This document shows positions 16,506 to 23,916 of a stretch of 35,020 nucleotides of DNA, one piece after another. The DNA lies in NCBI GenBank assembly GCA_947458405.1, contig CANGZW010000028.1, positions 1-35,020 of the forward strand, written 5' to 3'. Under the pieces are notes generated by a model. That model ran no database searches, had not been told where the DNA came from, and worked only from the letters and a program-made list of their open reading frames with translations. Source of the stretch: Leptospiraceae bacterium (GTDB taxonomy: Bacteria > Spirochaetota > Leptospiria > Leptospirales > Leptospiraceae). Both the position numbers and the translations under genes were made by a program. Numbering within the stretch: position 1 is the stretch's first letter; each line of letters begins with the position of its first letter.

Positions 16506-18755
16506 TTACTCAAATACATTAATCAATCCGGATTCAAAAATTTGCTCCAAATCTTCCAATCTCCAGAAGCATCCAATATCTGTTATATTTAATTTATAAG
16601 CAGATCTACTTTCCCCAATTTCATCGAAGTCGATTTTATGTTTTTGGCAAATTTCAGCAATTTTTGAAGAGAATTTTTCAGGATATGAAATAATAACACT
16701 ACAGGCAGATTCTCCGAACATGGTTAAATCCCACCGTTTCTTAAATATTTTTTGTATGTCAATTTCTAAACCAACCTTACCACCAAAAGCTGTCTTACAT
16801 AATGCAATTAGTAATCCCCCCAGTGAAAGATCTTTAGCGGAGTTTATATATTGATTCTTTGAGAGTTCTAAGAAGGCATTGATTAGATTTTTTTCATCTT
16901 CCAAGGAGACTTCAGGAATTTTTCCAGCTATTTTCTTATGAATTTCATAAATAAATTCACTACCCCCCAGGGATGGATTAAACTTTCCAATTAAGGCAAC
17001 TTTGTAATCAATATTATTTATAAATGGGGATACTCTTTTGCTTATATCATTGATTAATCCTACCATACCAATTGTAGGAGTTGGTAGTACAGGACCCTGT
17101 GGGGATTCATTGTAAAAAGAAACATTTCCCCCGGTAACAGGTAAACCCAAATATCTACAGGCATCAGCCATACCACGAATACATTCTGAAAACATATAGT
17201 AATTTTCAGGTATATATGGATTGGCAAAATTTAAATTATTTGTAATACCAATCGGTTTTGAACCCGTAACCAATACATTTCTAGCAGATTCACATACAGC
17301 TAAAATCGTACCATTATATGGATCTAAATAAGTATATCTAGAATTACAATCAGTGGAAACTGCGATACCTTTTTTAGTTCCGGGGACTCTTGCCAAACCC
17401 CCATCCCCACCCGGTGGTATAACTTTTACTAAACCGACATCTGTGTCGTACTGTTCATACAAAGGCTTTCGAGAGGAAATATTTTTGGAACCCATTAATT
17501 TCTTTAGAGTATTTTCTAAAGACATAGGATCACTTCCATTAGTGTGTAAATCAGGATAAATAGTTGGTAAGAATTTATTTAATGAGTCAAGATACTCGGG
17601 TTTTTTTTCCTCTCTTACGTATTTGGGAGCACCACCCCCTAAAACCAATGATTTAGCGGGTATTTCAGCCTTGACCTTTCCATCTTTTTTAACTCTCAGG
17701 ATTCCATCTGAGGTCACAGTACCTATTTCTACCGCATTTAGATTCCATTTTTCAAAAATCTCAATTAATTCTTTTTCTTTTCCCTTTTTAGGAATAACAA
17801 GCATTCTCTCTTGGCTTTCCGAGAGCATAGCTTCGTAGGCATTCATCCCGGTTTCTCTAAAGGGAACTAAATCCAAATTGATTTCCATTCCAGTATTACC
17901 TTTGGCACTCATTTCAGAAGTAGAGCAACTGATTCCAGCCGCACCCATATCCTGTATTCCAATTAATAAATCTTTATCAATTGCTTCTAAGCTGGCTTCC
18001 ATGAGGAGCTTTTCCATAAAAGGATCACCAACTTGCACTGCCGATCTTTTCTCTTCGGTTTCTTTTGTTAAATCCTGAGAGGCAAAGGAAGCCCCATGTA
18101 TTCCATCCCGACCGGTTGTAGCACCCACAATAAAAACAGAATTGCCAACCATTCCACCTGTAGTTGCTTTTGCCATCTTATCATGTTTTACAATTCCAAC
18201 TGTCATGGCATTTACCAATGGATTTACAGAAAAGGAATTATCAAAAAATAATTCTCCACCCGCCACAGCTATCCCCAGAGAATTTCCATAGTCTCCAATT
18301 CCTTTTACAGCCCGTTTTAATAAATATGTATTACGTTTTGATGCATCGGGAAATCCAAATCTCAAACTATTTAGTGATACAATAGGTCTTGCACCCATTG
18401 TAAATATATCCCGCATAATTCCACCCACACCTGTTGCCGCACCCTGATAGGGTTCTACTGCTGTGGGATGGTTATGACTTTCAATCTTAAAGACTACCGC
18501 TAAACCATCGCCAATATCCATAGCTCCAGCGTTTTCTTCTCCAGTTTTTGTTAGTAGAAGTTCTGATTGGGAGGGGAGGGTTTTTAATTTTAATATGGAA
18601 TTTTTATAAGAACAATGCTCGGACCACATCCCTGAAAAAATTCCTAATTCAGTGGAGCTCGGAAATCTACCGAGTATTTTTTTTATCTCTTCAAATTCTT
18701 CTTCTCGCAAACCATGTCCGAGTGCATCTTCAAGGGTAACTTGATCTTTTTCCAT
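16506..18755 (-). CDS. purL: Phosphoribosylformylglycinamidine synthase, PurL subunit
   Basis: PurL converts FGAR to FGAM with ATP and ammonia from glutamine in de novo purine synthesis. The 749-residue length is the small bacterial form that needs PurQ and PurS as partners; neither is in the window. The substrate and nucleotide regions are clear: SGMWSEHCSYKNS near the N-terminus, KIESHNHPTAVEPYQGAATG, GIQDMGAAGISCS, and in the second half NNLNFANPYIPE and LPVTGGNVSFYNE. No truncation or frameshift is visible. It begins 12 bases after the GGQ-factor gene. Confidence 0.97.
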   Translation of the reverse strand: MEKDQVTLEDALGHGLREEEFEEIKKILGRFPSSTELGIFSGMWSEHCSYKNSILKLKTLPSQSELLLTKTGEENAGAMDIGDGLAVVFKIESHNHPTAVEPYQGAATGVGGIMRDIFTMGARPIVSLNSLRFGFPDASKRNTYLLKRAVKGIGDYGNSLGIAVAGGELFFDNSFSVNPLVNAMTVGIVKHDKMAKATTGGMVGNSVFIVGATTGRDGIHGASFASQDLTKETEEKRSAVQVGDPFMEKLLMEASLEAIDKDLLIGIQDMGAAGISCSTSEMSAKGNTGMEINLDLVPFRETGMNAYEAMLSESQERMLVIPKKGKEKELIEIFEKWNLNAVEIGTVTSDGILRVKKDGKVKAEIPAKSLVLGGGAPKYVREEKKPEYLDSLNKFLPTIYPDLHTNGSDPMSLENTLKKLMGSKNISSRKPLYEQYDTDVGLVKVIPPGGDGGLARVPGTKKGIAVSTDCNSRYTYLDPYNGTILAVCESARNVLVTGSKPIGITNNLNFANPYIPENYYMFSECIRGMADACRYLGLPVTGGNVSFYNESPQGPVLPTPTIGMVGLINDISKRVSPFINNIDYKVALIGKFNPSLGGSEFIYEIHKKIAGKIPEVSLEDEKNLINAFLELSKNQYINSAKDLSLGGLLIALCKTAFGGKVGLEIDIQKIFKKRWDLTMFGESACSVIISYPEKFSSKIAEICQKHKIDFDEIGESRSAYKLNITDIGCFWRLEDLEQIFESGLINVFE

Positions 18756-18767
18756 ATTAGCCTAACG

Positions 18768-19133
18768 TTATTCTAAATCTCGCTCTTCTTCCAAACCTTT
18801 TTTTCTAGTTCTCTGTCTTTTCTTTACTTTGCTTCGAATAATTTTTTCTCTTAAGGGATTGGGTTTGTTTAAATTTTCTAACCTTTCGCAAAGGATGGCT
18901 CTGGCCTTATAGCGATTTAAACCCTGTGTTCTATAAACACTGCATTTTATTTCAATGCCGGAGGGTAGGTGTTTGAGGTGAACGGCTGTTTCCACTTTAT
19001 TGACGTTCTGTCCACCTTTTCCTTTGGCATGTGTAAAACTCTCTACTAGTTCGGAATCATTTATGCCCAATCTTTCCATTTTCGCGCGTAAAGATGAATT
19101 TTTTTCAGGCGAGACAGGAAATTGTAAGCTCAT
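18768..19133 (-). CDS. Small GGQ-domain release-factor-like protein (ribosome rescue type)
   Basis: This 121-residue protein is essentially only the catalytic domain of class I release factors. The GGQ motif (Gly40-Gly41-Gln42 in [10 protein letters not shown]) is intact, and the codon-recognition domains are absent. A strongly basic tail follows (about residues 98-112). Proteins of this shape (ArfB/YaeJ and mitochondrial MTRFR/C12orf65) hydrolyse peptidyl-tRNA on stalled ribosomes or on released large subunits. The [12 protein letters not shown] stretch looks closer to MTRFR than to E. coli ArfB, from memory. Its start overlaps the thioesterase stop by four bases (ATGA). Confidence 0.88.
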   Translation of the reverse strand: MSLQFPVSPEKNSSLRAKMERLGINDSELVESFTHAKGKGGQNVNKVETAVHLKHLPSGIEIKCSVYRTQGLNRYKARAILCERLENLNKPNPLREKIIRSKVKKRQRTRKKGLEEERDLE

Positions 19134-19534
19134 ATTATTTTACGTTCTTTATTCATTTCAAAATATGGAAAGGGTCTACCCAATTCATCCAAACATACAA
19201 AAGTCACCTTGCATTGAATGACATCCCTCTTGTTATGACTACCCATAGCCAGACTGATAGAGTTCGTTTTTATAACAATTGAGGATTTTCCTATTTTTTC
19301 AATTTCACCATAAATTTGAATTATATCTCCATTTCTTCCCGGGGTCATAAAATTTACATTGTCCATATTTACGGTTACTATGTTTGTATAGCCAATTTTT
19401 CTCATTATATAGATAGCGGCGGCTTCATCAATCCAAGCTAGCATAATTCCACCAAATAGGTTTCCATGTGCATTTAAGTCTTTTGACATTACATGGTGTT
19501 GTGTGATCAATTCCATTCCATCGTGATTTATCAT
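19130..19534 (-). CDS. Acyl-CoA thioesterase (hotdog fold, YciA/BFIT type)
   Basis: This 134-residue single hotdog domain carries the signature [17 protein letters not shown], where Asn/His and the following Asp belong to the thioesterase site. [18 protein letters not shown] follows, the usual second strand block. It likely hydrolyses medium- or short-chain acyl-CoA in the cytoplasm. The start overlaps nth by four bases, and the stop overlaps the GGQ factor by four. It is distinct from the YbgC-type thioesterase at 30658. Confidence 0.9.
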   Translation of the reverse strand: MINHDGMELITQHHVMSKDLNAHGNLFGGIMLAWIDEAAAIYIMRKIGYTNIVTVNMDNVNFMTPGRNGDIIQIYGEIEKIGKSSIVIKTNSISLAMGSHNKRDVIQCKVTFVCLDELGRPFPYFEMNKERKII

Positions 19535-20166
19535 TTTATTTTAGCCCCCGGGCAAATTTTCTGCAATACACAATTATTACAATCTGGTCTTCCAGCCTTA
19601 CAGTACTTCCTACCCAGAAAAATAATATAAAGGGAAATATTCAACCAATACTTTTTAGGAAATATATTTATCAAATCCTGTTCAATTTTTACAACATCAG
19701 TTTCCTTAGTAAATGTAAGAATTTTTGAAATACGTTTCACATGTGTATCAACAACAATTCCCTCAGTAATTTTATAAATTTCGTTAAGTATTACATTGGC
19801 TGTTTTTCTACCAATCCCGGGGAGGGTAGTTAGCTCTTCTATTGTTTTTGGAAGTTCTGAGTTAAAATTCTTAATTAATTGCTTAGAAAAGCCCAGGATA
19901 GACTTGGCTTTATTTTTGTAAAATCCCGTAGAATAAATCAATGTCTCTAACTCAGTTAAGTCAGCCTTAGAAAAAGCCTCTAGTGTAGGGTATCGTTTAA
20001 ACAATTCTGGGGTAACTTGATTTACCCTTTCATCTGTGCACTGGGCACTCAGGATTACGGCAATAGCTAGCTCATGATTTTGTGTGAAATGAAGGGGGCA
20101 ACTAACGTCTCCAAATTCTTTTTTCAAAAGAGAATATACCTTAACAGCTAGACTTGTTTTCGGCAT
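19531..20166 (-). CDS. nth: Endonuclease III (DNA glycosylase/AP lyase)
   Basis: A 211-residue base-excision repair enzyme that removes oxidised pyrimidines. The helix-hairpin-helix LPGIGRKTANV holds the catalytic Lys121, and Asp140 in VVDTHVKR is the conserved acid. A C-terminal 4Fe-4S cluster is formed by Cys189, Cys196, Cys199 and Cys205 (C-X6-C-X2-C-X5-C), the classical spacing. Full length. It lies downstream of rpmB behind a hairpin, and its last four bases overlap the thioesterase start. Confidence 0.96.
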   Translation of the reverse strand: MPKTSLAVKVYSLLKKEFGDVSCPLHFTQNHELAIAVILSAQCTDERVNQVTPELFKRYPTLEAFSKADLTELETLIYSTGFYKNKAKSILGFSKQLIKNFNSELPKTIEELTTLPGIGRKTANVILNEIYKITEGIVVDTHVKRISKILTFTKETDVVKIEQDLINIFPKKYWLNISLYIIFLGRKYCKAGRPDCNNCVLQKICPGAKIK

Positions 20167-20201
20167 TGAGTATAGTTTAATTTTTTATAAGAGAAATGAG
20201 A

Positions 20202-20228
20202 AACCCAACTCTAATAAAGGGTTGGGTT
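20202..20228 (-). terminator. Hairpin downstream of rpmB
   Basis: AACCCAAC (20202-20209) pairs with GTTGGGTT (20221-20228) around an 11-base loop, eight bases past the rpmB stop. On the minus strand the tail is TTCTCATTT, only weakly U-rich, so it may attenuate rather than fully terminate and allow some read-through into nth. Confidence 0.6.
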
Positions 20229-20235
20229 GAATTTT

Positions 20236-20532
20236 TTAAGTAGTGGGTTTTTTTGTTTTAGAAGGGTGAAGAGTTTTACCAACATATTTTTTAGGAGCGA
20301 TTGCTCTTAAATCTCCACCATTGTCTTTAATTGCCGCTTTGAGTCCTTTTTTACGAAGAGTTCTAAGTGCCCGGGTGGATATTTTAACAGAGACCCATCT
20401 GTTTTCATCTTCTAAGAAGATATTTTTTTTAACAATATTCACTTTCCAAATTCTTCTGGTTTTTAAATGAGAATGGGACACTGCATTTCCATACATTGTT
20501 CCTCTACCTGTTACTACACACTTTCTAGCCAT
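20236..20532 (-). CDS. rpmB: Ribosomal protein L28 (bL28)
   Basis: A basic 98-residue protein starting [11 protein letters not shown], with [14 protein letters not shown] and [19 protein letters not shown], the standard bL28 core; it is part of the large ribosomal subunit. An AAAGGAT ribosome-binding site lies five to six bases before the ATG. The version is slightly longer than the usual 60-80 residues, with a tail ending in KTKKPTT, as I recall for Leptospira. Only two Cys-like positions of the zinc-binding variant could be present and no CXXC pair is seen, so this is a zinc-independent form. Confidence 0.95.
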   Translation of the reverse strand: MARKCVVTGRGTMYGNAVSHSHLKTRRIWKVNIVKKNIFLEDENRWVSVKISTRALRTLRKKGLKAAIKDNGGDLRAIAPKKYVGKTLHPSKTKKPTT

Positions 20533-20599
20533 ACAATATCCTTTTTAGCTATTTTTTAAAAATTTAACTTTTTGTCAATATTTAAAAATTTAAAAATCC

Positions 20600-21343
20600 T
20601 TATTTTTTAAGATTTGGAGTTTCGGATAGGCTTAAATCAATGGTTTTCTTTAAATAATCAATAGTATCATTCACATCATCCGAAAAATGGAAGAGAGATA
20701 GATCCGCACTGTCAATTAACTCATTTTCCAAAAGATACTCCCAATTGATCACTTTTTTCCAAAATTCGGAACCATAGAGAACAACAGGAATTTTATGGGA
20801 TCGTTTGGTTTGGATAAGGGTAAGACTTTCAAATAGTTCATCAATGGTTCCAAATCCCCCGGGCATGACAATAACAGCTTTTGCAAGGCTTATGAACCAT
20901 AATTTTCGCATAAAAAAATAATGAAATGTAAAGGTTAATCCCGGCACTACATAGGGATTGGGGTATTGCTCATGGGGTAGTTTTATGTTTAAGGCAATGC
21001 TTCTGCCCCCAGCCAACCAAGCGCCCTTGTTGCCTGCTTCCATTATTCCCGGACCACCTCCCGTGCAAACTAGAAGTCTATCCTGAGTCCCGGTGCTAGA
21101 GAGAGATATAGACCATTCGGTAAGTTTTTTGGAGATGATTTCAGTTTCTTCATAGTACTTTGTAAGAATCCCCTTGTTTGTCTGAGCGGGTTTAATTCGA
21201 GCAGAACCAAAGATAACAATAGTATCTTTTATTTTCTCTTTTTCTAATACACTGTCTGCATACGCATAGTCTGCTAAAATCCTTATATGGCGGGCATCAT
21301 CTGTTCCTAAGAAATCAGAATTTTTGTGGGCTTCAGGGGTCAT
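20600..21343 (-). CDS. LOG family protein (lysine-decarboxylase-like Rossmann fold)
   Basis: The 247-residue protein has the two LOG-family signatures: GGGPGIMEAGNKGAW and PGGFGTIDELFE. Characterised members are nucleotide 5'-monophosphate nucleosidases or phosphoribohydrolases (plant LOG enzymes activate cytokinins; bacterial PpnN cleaves purine nucleotides). The old 'lysine decarboxylase' label is misleading. A helical N-terminal 35 residues and the EEFW-type C-terminal half complete the fold. It lies 67 bases upstream of rpmB and 51 bases downstream of the lipoprotein gene; a run of ten A residues (T on the coding strand) near 21369 could terminate transcription from the lipoprotein gene. 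Confidence 0.9.
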   Translation of the reverse strand: MTPEAHKNSDFLGTDDARHIRILADYAYADSVLEKEKIKDTIVIFGSARIKPAQTNKGILTKYYEETEIISKKLTEWSISLSSTGTQDRLLVCTGGGPGIMEAGNKGAWLAGGRSIALNIKLPHEQYPNPYVVPGLTFTFHYFFMRKLWFISLAKAVIVMPGGFGTIDELFESLTLIQTKRSHKIPVVLYGSEFWKKVINWEYLLENELIDSADLSLFHFSDDVNDTIDYLKKTIDLSLSETPNLKK

Positions 21344-21394
21344 AAATTAAGAATCGAATGATTGGATAAAAAAAAAAGTCTTATTTTAAAAAAC

Positions 21395-21589
21395 TTATTT
21401 CTTGTAGAATGGATTCGGTCCTGAGTTTTCACAGGGTCCCACGCAATTACTCATGCAGGAGTCAATATTTCCCCCGGCCATTTCACAGGCAGATTTACAG
21501 TTTTTTTCACAGAACTCTTTTCCATCCGCCTCTTTTTTTACACAATTGGATAGTAACAAAACTAGTAATAATATGATTATATTCTTCAT
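21395..21589 (-). CDS. Small Cys-rich lipoprotein with twin CX3CX3C motifs
   Basis: The 64-residue precursor has a hydrophobic signal ending in a spirochaete-like lipobox LLSNC (Cys16, the lipidation site). The mature chain of about 49 residues has six more Cys in a strictly symmetric pattern: Cys27/31/35 and Cys45/49/53, that is CX3CX3C, nine residues, CX3CX3C. Such spacing places the three Cys of each set on one helix face, which would suit two disulfide-linked helices or metal binding. No known family is recognised. The gene is not overlapped by neighbours, lies 40 bases after the epimerase gene, and is probably exported to a membrane surface. Confidence 0.8.
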   Translation of the reverse strand: MKNIIILLLVLLLSNCVKKEADGKEFCEKNCKSACEMAGGNIDSCMSNCVGPCENSGPNPFYKK

Positions 21590-21629
21590 AATTCAATAGG
21601 AACATAAGAATTGATTTAAGTCAAAAGTT

Positions 21630-22532
21630 TTATTCAAAACTAATTTTGATTTTTCCCCTTTTTTCCTCAAAGGGAAGGATTTCTATAGGAGATGTAATCG
21701 GATTTAAAAAGACATTTCCAGATGAAGTGAGTGGTTCAATGGCAATTGATTTACCATCAGGGGGTGTGTAAATTTGAAAATAGGGAAGTGATATGTAATC
21801 TTTATGTAAAAAACTTTCAATTAGAATTGCAGTATCAGATTTTGAGGATAAAATTTTTACAAATGGATTTTCACTTAAACTTAGATTTGTGATACAATGA
21901 TCAAATTTTTTATCAGATAAAGTTTCAAAATTTTTAAATAAATAATTTCTGTGATTCTCTAAAAAATATTTCTTCGGTAAAAGATCATTATTTAATGGTA
22001 GTACATCAAATAAATTAGATTCTAATTTATAGGAATATATATTACCTTCTAGCTGAAAGTAGGGATGATACCCATAACTAAAATATTGGATATTATTGGA
22101 TTTATTTATAAAATTAGTTATGATTTCGAGGCTATTTTCTCTTAAAATAAAAGTTTCATTAAATTCAGGAAATGACTGTTGAAAAGATTCTGCTTGAATT
22201 GTTAAACGTGATTCATTTGAGGTACTTATCTCATTTATAATTTTTCTTTTAGTATTAAAATATAATCCATGAATAGGGTAGTTGTTATTGTCCTTAAAAC
22301 AATCTTGTAGTTTAATATTAAAATTTTTATAATTAATATTATCACTTTCTAATCTATTTACATAGGGGTATAATAAATAAGATCCTGATAAGAAAAAATT
22401 TTCATTTTTATTTTGTATAATTTCTTTAGATGATTTCGTCTTTTTGGAACTTAGTGTAAGACTCTCAATTTTACCACCGTTTGTTAAATTTATTTTCAGC
22501 TTTGAATTGGATGTATTAATACTGTATGACAT
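21630..22532 (-). CDS. Aldose 1-epimerase-like (galactose mutarotase fold) protein
   Basis: The 300-residue beta-rich protein shows mutarotase landmarks: SYLLYPYVNRLES (substrate-binding Asn-Arg), NNYPIHGLYF with the first His, FSYGYHPYFQLEG with the second His, and a late EPLTSSGNVF region matching the catalytic Glu area. The family interconverts sugar anomers or acts on hexose-6-phosphates; the substrate is undetermined. No signal peptide is present. It is separated from the monophosphatase gene by a single base, so they are surely cotranscribed and may serve the same sugar or phosphate metabolism. Confidence 0.85.
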   Translation of the reverse strand: MSYSINTSNSKLKINLTNGGKIESLTLSSKKTKSSKEIIQNKNENFFLSGSYLLYPYVNRLESDNINYKNFNIKLQDCFKDNNNYPIHGLYFNTKRKIINEISTSNESRLTIQAESFQQSFPEFNETFILRENSLEIITNFINKSNNIQYFSYGYHPYFQLEGNIYSYKLESNLFDVLPLNNDLLPKKYFLENHRNYLFKNFETLSDKKFDHCITNLSLSENPFVKILSSKSDTAILIESFLHKDYISLPYFQIYTPPDGKSIAIEPLTSSGNVFLNPITSPIEILPFEEKRGKIKISFE

Positions 22533-22533
22533 A

Positions 22534-23370
22534 TTAATTCTCGTAATCTGAAAAATTACTAATTATAAATGATGAATACTTATCTAATAGAGAAACAATA
22601 AGCTCTTTCTTGCCGGCAAAAATACCATCTTTGACAGTTTCTCTTTCTGAAAAATTAAATTCTTTTGCTCCGATTATTGTCTGACAGATTCCTCCCGAAG
22701 CTAATACCAATGCAACACCTGCACCTATATCCCAATCACTTTTTGGACGTAAGGATATGCAGAGATCTGATTTTCCCGCAGAAAGAAGAGCTAATTTGTA
22801 AGCAATTGAACCCAATGGAAGAATATGTACTTCATCTTTCCAGAAAGAATCAGAATAGGATCCTTTATTAAATTCAGAGTTTGAAACAAGACAATGAGGG
22901 GGATATTTGGTAGGAGAGATTTCTAATGATCTACTCCAATTTATTAAATCAGGAGAATCCGGAGTTGAATAGGTAACTCCTAAATTCTTAATTCCCAAAA
23001 AAAGCTCAGATGTAGCAGGGTTAAAAACTATTCCCAATTCGGGACTCCCTCCCACTGAAAGACCTACGCTAATAGCAAATTGTCCATTTTTTTTAACAAA
23101 TTCTCTGGTACCATCAATTGGATCGAGTAGCCAGATATTTTGGAATTGGTTTCGATCGGGAAGTTCTTTTTCTTCTTCTGAAAGAATAAAATCTCCCGGA
23201 AAGTGCTGATGAATGGATTGTGAAATTATTTGATTGGCAACTAAATCAGCCTGGGTGAGGGGATCATCTTTTTTTTTGTATGAGACAGAAAAGGGGGAAT
23301 TGTAAATTTTTAAAACCTCTTCCCCCGCTTTCAAAACAGAGGGAAGGATGGTTTTAAGAATAGAGAGCAA
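22534..23370 (-). CDS. Inositol monophosphatase family / CysQ-like phosphatase
   Basis: A 278-residue Mg-dependent phosphatase. Metal ligands are visible as LSEEEKE (Glu65/66), WLLDPIDGTREF (Asp83, Asp86) and SDWDIGAGVAL (late Asp). The SEE form of the first motif and DPLTQAD at residues 36-42 favour CysQ, which hydrolyses 3'-phosphoadenosine 5'-phosphate, but inositol or sugar phosphates cannot be excluded. The start is TTG (23368-23370), two bases after the stop of the secreted 146-aa gene. The downstream aldose-epimerase gene is one base away. Confidence 0.9.
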   Translation of the reverse strand: MLSILKTILPSVLKAGEEVLKIYNSPFSVSYKKKDDPLTQADLVANQIISQSIHQHFPGDFILSEEEKELPDRNQFQNIWLLDPIDGTREFVKKNGQFAISVGLSVGGSPELGIVFNPATSELFLGIKNLGVTYSTPDSPDLINWSRSLEISPTKYPPHCLVSNSEFNKGSYSDSFWKDEVHILPLGSIAYKLALLSAGKSDLCISLRPKSDWDIGAGVALVLASGGICQTIIGAKEFNFSERETVKDGIFAGKKELIVSLLDKYSSFIISNFSDYEN

Positions 23371-23372
23371 AA

Positions 23373-23813
23373 TTATTTGGCAGGAGCTTCCTTGGTTGGA
23401 GGTTCATCTTCTAAAATATCAGCATTTTTGATGTAGAACTTTTCATCTGCTGGGATTTGAACATAAACTTCAGGATCAACTGCAAAATTATAGTATAAGA
23501 AATAATCTTTGTATTTCAAAAAATAGTTAAAAGTTCCCTTTTGTTGTTCAAAAGAAATACTGGTAGGATTGAGATCCTTTACTTTTTCCTGATAATCTGG
23601 ATATTTTCTTAAAAAAGTAAATCTAACTGCATTTATTAAATTCTTTTCGAGAGTCTTTTTTCTATAGTCTCTACTGATTTTTTTATTTTTTACAAGCTCT
23701 TCCACTTGTGAAAACTCACTAATTATACCCGGAGTACCTAAAATTCTTTCGGCCAGTATTGATTGAGCTGATAAGAGAGTAACTGATAGGGCCAAAATAA
23801 TAATTCTTAGCAT
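23373..23813 (-). CDS. Secreted hypothetical protein (146 aa)
   Basis: A clear Sec signal peptide (IIILALSVTLLSAQSILA, cleavage after Ala around residue 21) precedes a 125-residue basic mature chain. It is helical around residues 35-75 and strand-like afterwards (TFNYFLKYKDYFLYYNFAVD), with an acidic, Pro-rich C-terminus. No Cys at the cleavage site, so it is periplasmic rather than lipidated. It is the first gene of the cluster running through the monophosphatase and epimerase genes, about 100 bases downstream of the helicase gene. No family recognised. Confidence 0.75.
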   Translation of the reverse strand: MLRIIILALSVTLLSAQSILAERILGTPGIISEFSQVEELVKNKKISRDYRKKTLEKNLINAVRFTFLRKYPDYQEKVKDLNPTSISFEQQKGTFNYFLKYKDYFLYYNFAVDPEVYVQIPADEKFYIKNADILEDEPPTKEAPAK

Positions 23814-23916
23814 AAAGAAACAACCTTCATATTTTTTTAATACTATAATCGGAATATAAAGATAATTGCAAATACTAATTTTAAATGTTTTTTAAAAAAA
23901 AATCTAAAAATTTATC

